From contig MFAZ01000045.1 in the NCBI GenBank assembly GCA_001776335.1, positions 6,204-15,774 of the forward strand: a DNA stretch of 9,571 nt, given 5' to 3'. This DNA is from Candidatus Curtissbacteria bacterium RIFCSPHIGHO2_01_FULL_41_11. GTDB taxonomy: Bacteria > Patescibacteriota > Microgenomatia > Curtissbacterales > GWA2-41-24. A program made the translations under genes and the position numbers. Within the stretch, counting starts at the first letter, position 1. Each line of letters opens with the position of its first letter. Shown in pieces: positions 5,952 to 9,571 of the stretch. Below the pieces are notes generated by a model. It worked only from the letters and a program-made list of their open reading frames with translations, was not told the origin of the DNA and did no database searches.

Positions 5952-7352
5952 CTATGCCGCTTCTTGATCTCCAATCTCATCATGAATTACTAGCCAAACC
6001 AAAACTAAAAAAAATAACACCGTAACTGCCGTTCCCAACCATATTTGCCAAGAATCTCCCCGGGAAGATATTAATTGAAAATTACCTCCTGCCAACTCAA
6101 GGCTTTCCCTTCTCTCTGCAAGAACGGAAAGCCTTATTTTCGTCCAGATTCCACTACGACCAGAAACTGCAAGAATCGCAAATGGAGATAAGCTATAAGC
6201 CAGCAGACTTAAACCCAAAAAACTCAGTACTGCAAAAATTAAAGAGACAAATATTTTGAAAGGCCCCCAAACAAATTCTTGCCCAATTGCACTTATAAAG
6301 TGAACTCTATCAAAAAGCATAGATAAAAGAAGCGCAATAACTACAGCCCCGAACATATTGAGATTAGGAACCATTCTGTGAGGATGGGGTACAAAAGATT
6401 TGCCGGAAATTAGCCAGACAGAAATAGACACAGCAAATACAATAAAAACCAAAAAACAGAAAAAAATCGCCATTCTGTCCTCACGTCTTGCAAAAAAAAC
6501 AAAAGAGAAAAAAAGCGTAATCAAAAAGATGATAAAGGGCAGCGGAAACAGTAGTTTCATGTTGGCCAAAAATGCTGAGGCCACAAAATTTGCACCCAGA
6601 TACCAAAAATGCGGCGTATACCAAAAGGACACCAAACCGATTGGCATAATTGCAGCAATTACAAATCGCTGAACTTTTGCTCTAACGTTCCCAAAAAATA
6701 ACTGGGTTACAAAAACGATTACTCCGATAAAACCCAAGCTTAGAGATTGTGTGGCATTTGCAAGCAAAATTAAGCTGCAAAGAATAGTTGACCACACCAA
6801 GTCCCCGGATTTCCCCAATTTCAGATATTTAAGAAGGAAAAGACTGGCAAAAGGGATAATTGCAAGAGCCAGAAAATTGGCTCCGTCTCCGTAAACAATC
6901 GTAAAAAAAGATTTAGCACTTCCAAGTTCCGTTTCTAAAACACCTTGTCTGAAAAATGTGAGCACAAAAATGGGAACCGGTGGAATTAGATAAAGTATGG
7001 CAGCCAAAATCGAACTCAGCTGTCTTCTGGTCAAATCACGTGTCAAAAGATAAACCCCAACAGTCGAGATCATAAATGAACCAATAAAAAGTCCCCTCAG
7101 AAAATCCCCCGGATTTATATTGAAAGACCCGAAAACGGAAATTAAAAAAGGTACCAAAGGTGTAAAAAAGGCCTCCTCAAAGCTTATTTGCGAAATAACC
7201 GGCCGGAAGATGACGAAGGAAAATAATGCCAAACACAATGAAAGAATAAGTGTAGTTTTATCCAAAACCTTTCCTGAAAGTTGTACTGGTTGAATTCCAC
7301 TAGACCATAGAGGTGAACGTTCGGGAATATCCTGCTTCAAGGAAGGATCCAT
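5952..7352 (-). CDS. Multi-spanning membrane protein, shortened paralogue of the 721-residue protein
   Basis: The protein has 466 residues and about ten to twelve helices. Several blocks align by eye with the 721-residue protein: YGDGANFLALAIIPF (154-168) with RWGEGPHTLSLVFIPL, GLVSFWYTPHFW (239-250) with GLIAFWYNLQFM, and SGKSFVPHPHRMVPNLN with SGDSRLEYAPQALRLN. Two regions are missing. The first loop is deleted, so that SFEEAFFTPLVP (57-68) follows helix 1 directly without the acidic and WYLG motifs. The large C-terminal soluble domain is replaced by about 45 residues (391-435) and a last helix (438-456). It is likely a non-catalytic partner or a scaffold, and may pair with the protein encoded 9 bases downstream. 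ATG 7352 lacks a Shine-Dalgarno; TATGAT at 7364-7359 could give a leaderless transcript. Confidence 0.75.
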   Translation of the reverse strand: MDPSLKQDIPERSPLWSSGIQPVQLSGKVLDKTTLILSLCLALFSFVIFRPVISQISFEEAFFTPLVPFLISVFGSFNINPGDFLRGLFIGSFMISTVGVYLLTRDLTRRQLSSILAAILYLIPPVPIFVLTFFRQGVLETELGSAKSFFTIVYGDGANFLALAIIPFASLFLLKYLKLGKSGDLVWSTILCSLILLANATQSLSLGFIGVIVFVTQLFFGNVRAKVQRFVIAAIMPIGLVSFWYTPHFWYLGANFVASAFLANMKLLFPLPFIIFLITLFFSFVFFARREDRMAIFFCFLVFIVFAVSISVWLISGKSFVPHPHRMVPNLNMFGAVVIALLLSMLFDRVHFISAIGQEFVWGPFKIFVSLIFAVLSFLGLSLLAYSLSPFAILAVSGRSGIWTKIRLSVLAERRESLELAGGNFQLISSRGDSWQIWLGTAVTVLFFLVLVWLVIHDEIGDQEAA

Positions 7353-7358
7353 TAATTA

Positions 7359-7364
7359 ATCATA
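7359..7364 (-). promoter_or_regulatory. Candidate -10 element (TATGAT) just before the 466-residue gene
   Basis: TATGAT (five of six to TATAAT) ends 6 bases before ATG 7352, which would place transcription initiation at the start codon itself. About 18 bases upstream, a unit of the heptamer array reads GTGACT on the minus strand, sharing TGAC with the -35 consensus. No Shine-Dalgarno is present, in keeping with a leaderless message. Confidence 0.3.
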
Positions 7365-7367
7365 AAC

Positions 7368-7395
7368 TAGTCACTAGCCACTAGTCACTAGCCAC
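7368..7395. repeat. Heptamer array C between nnrD and the 466-residue gene
   Basis: There are four exact 7-base units alternating TAGTCAC, TAGCCAC, TAGTCAC and TAGCCAC, with a fifth diverging unit TAGGTGC at 7396-7402. Five CTAG tetramers occur at exact 7-base spacing (7367, 7374, 7381, 7388 and 7395). The last one supplies the TAG stop of the hydrate dehydratase gene on the minus strand. It fills most of the 42-base gap between the two genes. Confidence 0.9.
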
Positions 7396-8231
7396 TAGGT
7401 GCTATTTATTGCCTTGGGGATATAATCAAAAATATCCGAAGCAATTACCCCTTCACCCATATGGTGAGCAGCCAACTCCCCTGCTTTTCCGTTAATAAAG
7501 GCTGCAGCGTGAGCTGCTTCAAACAAACCCACCCCACGCGCCAAAAGCGCAACGCATATTCCAGAAAGTGTATCGCCGAATCCACCTTTTGTCATAAGGG
7601 GAGTACCGGAATTATTGGTAATCGTACTGGTTCCATCGGTAATTATGTCTACATGTCCTTTTAAAAGAACTACGGCGTGGTATTTATGAGCTGCTTGTTT
7701 GGCGGCAACCAACCGGGCATCAAAGTCATCCGGAATTTTAGATTGCGAAAGGAGAATCGCCAGCTCTCCAGCGTGAGGTGTTAAAATCAATTGTTTCCCC
7801 CAAACCGACTGTGGTTTTGCAGAAATTGCCCGCAGTGCGTCTGCATCCAAAACCATCGGAACATTAATTTTGGAAATAATCTTGTGTATCGCCTCGCTCG
7901 TTGCCCCGTGTCTTCCCAACCCGCAGCCCATGCAAACGGCATTTATATTTCTGACATGCGCAACATCTACAATATCATTGATATGCCCTTTTACCAGATA
8001 ATCACCCTTAAGGGGATAAGTCATCAAATCCGCAAATGTCTGCCCTGCGACGTTAGCCGCCCGCTCCGGCGCACAAACACTGACCAAATCTGCCCCGGCA
8101 CGAAGCGCAGCTCCGGCTGCTAAAGTTGCCGCTCCGGAATAAAGCTTCGAGCCGCAAATGACCAGGACGTTTCCAAAATTACCTTTATGTGACCATGCTG
8201 GACGAGTATGATAAATGCGGGAAAGATCCAT
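7395..8231 (-). CDS. nnrD: ADP/ATP-dependent NAD(P)H-hydrate dehydratase
   Basis: The enzyme dehydrates (S)-NAD(P)H-hydrate back to NAD(P)H using a nucleotide triphosphate or diphosphate, repairing damaged cofactor in the cytoplasm. At 278 residues it matches the stand-alone ribokinase-like domain (the YjeF C-terminal domain), without the N-terminal epimerase domain. Visible motifs in order: GNFG (17-20), ICGSKLYSGAATLA, a CGLGRHG phosphate-binding turn (103-109), LDADAL (128-133), TPHAGE (151-156; the usual form is TPHPGE), LLKG (189-192), NNSGTP (206-211) and GGFGDTLSG (216-224) with catalytic D220. The stop codon TAG lies in the heptamer array, so the last residues may have been altered by the repeat. 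The 80-base gap to the upstream gene (8232-8311) shows no clear promoter, terminator or Shine-Dalgarno. Confidence 0.93.
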   Translation of the reverse strand: MDLSRIYHTRPAWSHKGNFGNVLVICGSKLYSGAATLAAGAALRAGADLVSVCAPERAANVAGQTFADLMTYPLKGDYLVKGHINDIVDVAHVRNINAVCMGCGLGRHGATSEAIHKIISKINVPMVLDADALRAISAKPQSVWGKQLILTPHAGELAILLSQSKIPDDFDARLVAAKQAAHKYHAVVLLKGHVDIITDGTSTITNNSGTPLMTKGGFGDTLSGICVALLARGVGLFEAAHAAAFINGKAGELAAHHMGEGVIASDIFDYIPKAINST

Positions 8232-8311
8232 TGGACAGTGTGGTTTGACCTTAGCAGAAATTTACTTTCCGGGCAATAGCAAACAACTTGTATAAACCAT
8301 TTTTGACATTT

Positions 8312-9205
8312 TTAATGTTTCCCCAACTCCAAAACCAGATCTCTAACATAAATGTGCTGAGCATTACTTGACAATTTCCTCATCTTAAGCGGGTTAAAAT
8401 CTAGACAAAATACAACTCCACAGTCAAGCCTTTTAGAAATATAGCCAACAAATTCCCAGAACTTTTTGTCGCTTTGATAAATTAAGCTATGATCTCCGCT
8501 TGAACCGGAAAGATGAATTACCCTCAAATGTTTCCTGAATTGATCTTCAAACTTGTCAAAAGTCTCGCAAGGGTTAATACCAAACTGGAAATCGTGGTCC
8601 ACGCCCCAAATCATCCCACCAAAATCATGCTCTATGACCAAGTCTATAGCCCGCTGAGGATCTCGGGTATCGATCATACCCTCTCTTCCCTGTCCTCTAC
8701 GTTTAGAATCATTTTCCACATAAATATACCTTGATCCCGCCATCAACTTATTGAGATCCCCCCGCTCAACTGCAGTTTCTGCAACGTAACCATGAACATT
8801 TAAACCTGCGTCAAACTCCTTAGCCATTCTATTTACATGATGGTTAAAAACATTACCTGTTACAAGTGCAATAGCTGCCGCTTTGCCTTTCCCCAACCAA
8901 TCTCGCCTCCAACGTCTCAAAGACTTACTGAAATAAATAATCTGGGAAGACAAATTATAGTGAAATGGCATATGAAACCGCTCAACAGGAATTGGGCCGT
9001 ACTCCCTTTCCCAAGCGTGGATGCGTTCTGCGCTGATCGCTCCGGGCATAGGCAAACCGACAGGCCAGTGTCCGGGATAAAATTCCACCCTAACCTGATG
9101 CTCGGGCGGAAGTTTCCGATTTATGTTCCCAATGACTTCACAAAATTGTTTTGGCCTGTGAATCCATCCGGCCGAAGTTACTTCTACTCGCCTCTCGGAA
9201 CTCAT
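8312..9205 (-). CDS. Putative metal-dependent TIM-barrel protein (sugar phosphate isomerase/epimerase-like)
   Basis: This is a 297-residue soluble protein. Charged residues sit at the ends of predicted beta strands in the order expected for the xylose isomerase-like barrel: E41 (VRVEFYPGHW), H78/H82 (FHMPFHY), E164 (IYVEN), D203/H204 (WGVDHDFQFG), H231 (VIHLSG), H239 (GDHS) and D269 (FCLDFNP). In that superfamily an E-D-H-E/D set binds one or two divalent metals and acts on sugars, sugar phosphates or abasic DNA. The substrate cannot be read from the sequence, and AP-endonuclease-type or peptide-modifying relatives cannot be excluded. It starts 14 bases after the upstream gene and probably shares its transcript. 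A perfect TATAAT lies 7 bases before the ATG and there is no Shine-Dalgarno, so a leaderless internal start is also possible. Confidence 0.6.
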   Translation of the reverse strand: MSSERRVEVTSAGWIHRPKQFCEVIGNINRKLPPEHQVRVEFYPGHWPVGLPMPGAISAERIHAWEREYGPIPVERFHMPFHYNLSSQIIYFSKSLRRWRRDWLGKGKAAAIALVTGNVFNHHVNRMAKEFDAGLNVHGYVAETAVERGDLNKLMAGSRYIYVENDSKRRGQGREGMIDTRDPQRAIDLVIEHDFGGMIWGVDHDFQFGINPCETFDKFEDQFRKHLRVIHLSGSSGDHSLIYQSDKKFWEFVGYISKRLDCGVVFCLDFNPLKMRKLSSNAQHIYVRDLVLELGKH

Positions 9206-9212
9206 TGAAGAT

Positions 9213-9218
9213 ATTATA
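9213..9218 (-). promoter_or_regulatory. Candidate -10 element (TATAAT) for the TIM-barrel gene
   Basis: A perfect TATAAT on the minus strand ends 7 bases before ATG 9205, inside the 14-base gap after the upstream gene. This spacing would start the message at the start codon. A TTGACC lies at 9236-9231, but only 12 bases upstream, too close for a standard -35. Confidence 0.35.
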
Positions 9219-9219
9219 T

Positions 9220-9571
9220 TTAAATCTTGGGGTCAAAGCATTCTGCCATGTTTTTATAATGTTCTATTTCAGATGAAGAAGCATGTGCAGCCGCAGCAAA
9301 CGCAGCCAGTAGTCTGAAAGTTGCCGACAAATCGCTGTCTTTAGTTCTAAAACGGAATTGTTGCAAATCGGAAGGAATATCTTCTAAAACATTCCCACGA
9401 TCATCAACAAGTAAACGACTTCTTGCGGCTTCCTTCAAAACCAAACTGAATGCTTCACCGAGACAATTAAACCAACTAGCGGTTCTTGGAACACCTGTTT
9501 CCATTTCAGAACTGTAAAAATGCCTGCTGGTTTCAACTCTCAGCCATTGTGACTCATTTGTCACCGGCATA
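9220..9571 (-). CDS. Hypothetical protein, cut by or starting at the window edge
   Basis: The reading frame ends at TAA (9222-9220) and includes an ATG at 9570, one base from the window edge, giving 116 residues if that is the start. Whether it is the true start cannot be decided. The sequence is mostly polar and predicted helical, with a small-residue-rich helix (LLAAFAAAAHASSSE, about residues 87-101). There is no signal peptide, no membrane segment and no recognised motif. It lies 14 bases upstream of the TIM-barrel gene on the same strand, suggesting joint transcription. Function unknown. Confidence 0.65.
   Translation of the reverse strand, partial: MPVTNESQWLRVETSRHFYSSEMETGVPRTASWFNCLGEAFSLVLKEAARSRLLVDDRGNVLEDIPSDLQQFRFRTKDSDLSATFRLLAAFAAAAHASSSEIEHYKNMAECFDPKI

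Noticed and set aside
7368..7395. Array as a CRISPR
   Set aside because: Units are 7 bases with no spacers and no cas genes; it is a simple tandem repeat.
7791..8123. Plus-strand 110-codon, cysteine-rich open frame
   Set aside because: It is antisense to nnrD, whose motifs are unmistakable. The cysteines come from complementing the glycine/alanine-rich coding sequence.
8837..9208. Plus-strand 123-codon open frame
   Set aside because: It is antisense to the TIM-barrel gene, whose reading shows ordered catalytic-type residues; composition and position indicate a shadow.

Overview
The window is an AT-rich bacterial fragment that most resembles a Candidate Phyla Radiation (Patescibacteria) genome, probably of the Microgenomates type. 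Four things suggest this: tandem multi-spanning GT-C/PTPS_related-like membrane proteins of unknown specificity; a stand-alone NAD(P)H-hydrate dehydratase domain; very tight gene packing with few Shine-Dalgarno sequences; and heptanucleotide repeat arrays. TGA is used as a stop (the 88-residue gene at 1671-1937), which argues against the TGA=Gly code of Gracilibacteria and Absconditabacteria. The lineage is an inference, because no marker gene is present.

All main genes lie on the minus strand, so transcription runs from high to low coordinates. First (9571-8312) come an unrecognised helical protein cut by the window edge and a probable metal-dependent TIM-barrel protein resembling sugar phosphate isomerases/epimerases. 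Next (8231-7395) is NnrD-like NAD(P)H-hydrate dehydratase. Then (7352-1) come four large integral membrane proteins of one apparent family (466, 721, 516 and at least 558 residues) and one tiny membrane protein of 88 residues. The 466/721 pair is separated by 9 bases. The 516/88/558 trio overlaps by 1 and 4 bases (TAATG and ATGA), indicating translational coupling. A divergent gap at 3488-3656 separates these two blocks. It also precedes the only plausible plus-strand gene, a single-pass membrane protein at 3657-3911 whose 3' end overlaps the 3' end of the 721-residue gene.

The four large proteins are probably GT-C-fold, lipid-linked-sugar glycosyltransferases or their inactive partners, serving envelope or protein glycosylation. 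By hand alignment, the first extracytoplasmic loop is intact with an acidic residue in two of them, lacks the acid in the 516-residue protein, and is missing in the 466-residue protein. The set may therefore mix active enzymes with non-catalytic paralogues.

The most unusual signals are small repeats. Two exact 7-base-period arrays (units TAGTCAC/TAGCCAC) sit at gene boundaries and supply a stop codon and a start codon. Two other 7-base-period arrays (AAATATC on the coding strand) lie inside the 516-residue membrane protein, in loops on either side of a two-helix hairpin. The same gene carries a 159-base segment (2412-2570) bounded by imperfect 23-base inverted repeats. It encodes exactly 53 extra hydrophilic residues in another loop, like a MITE-type element domesticated in frame.
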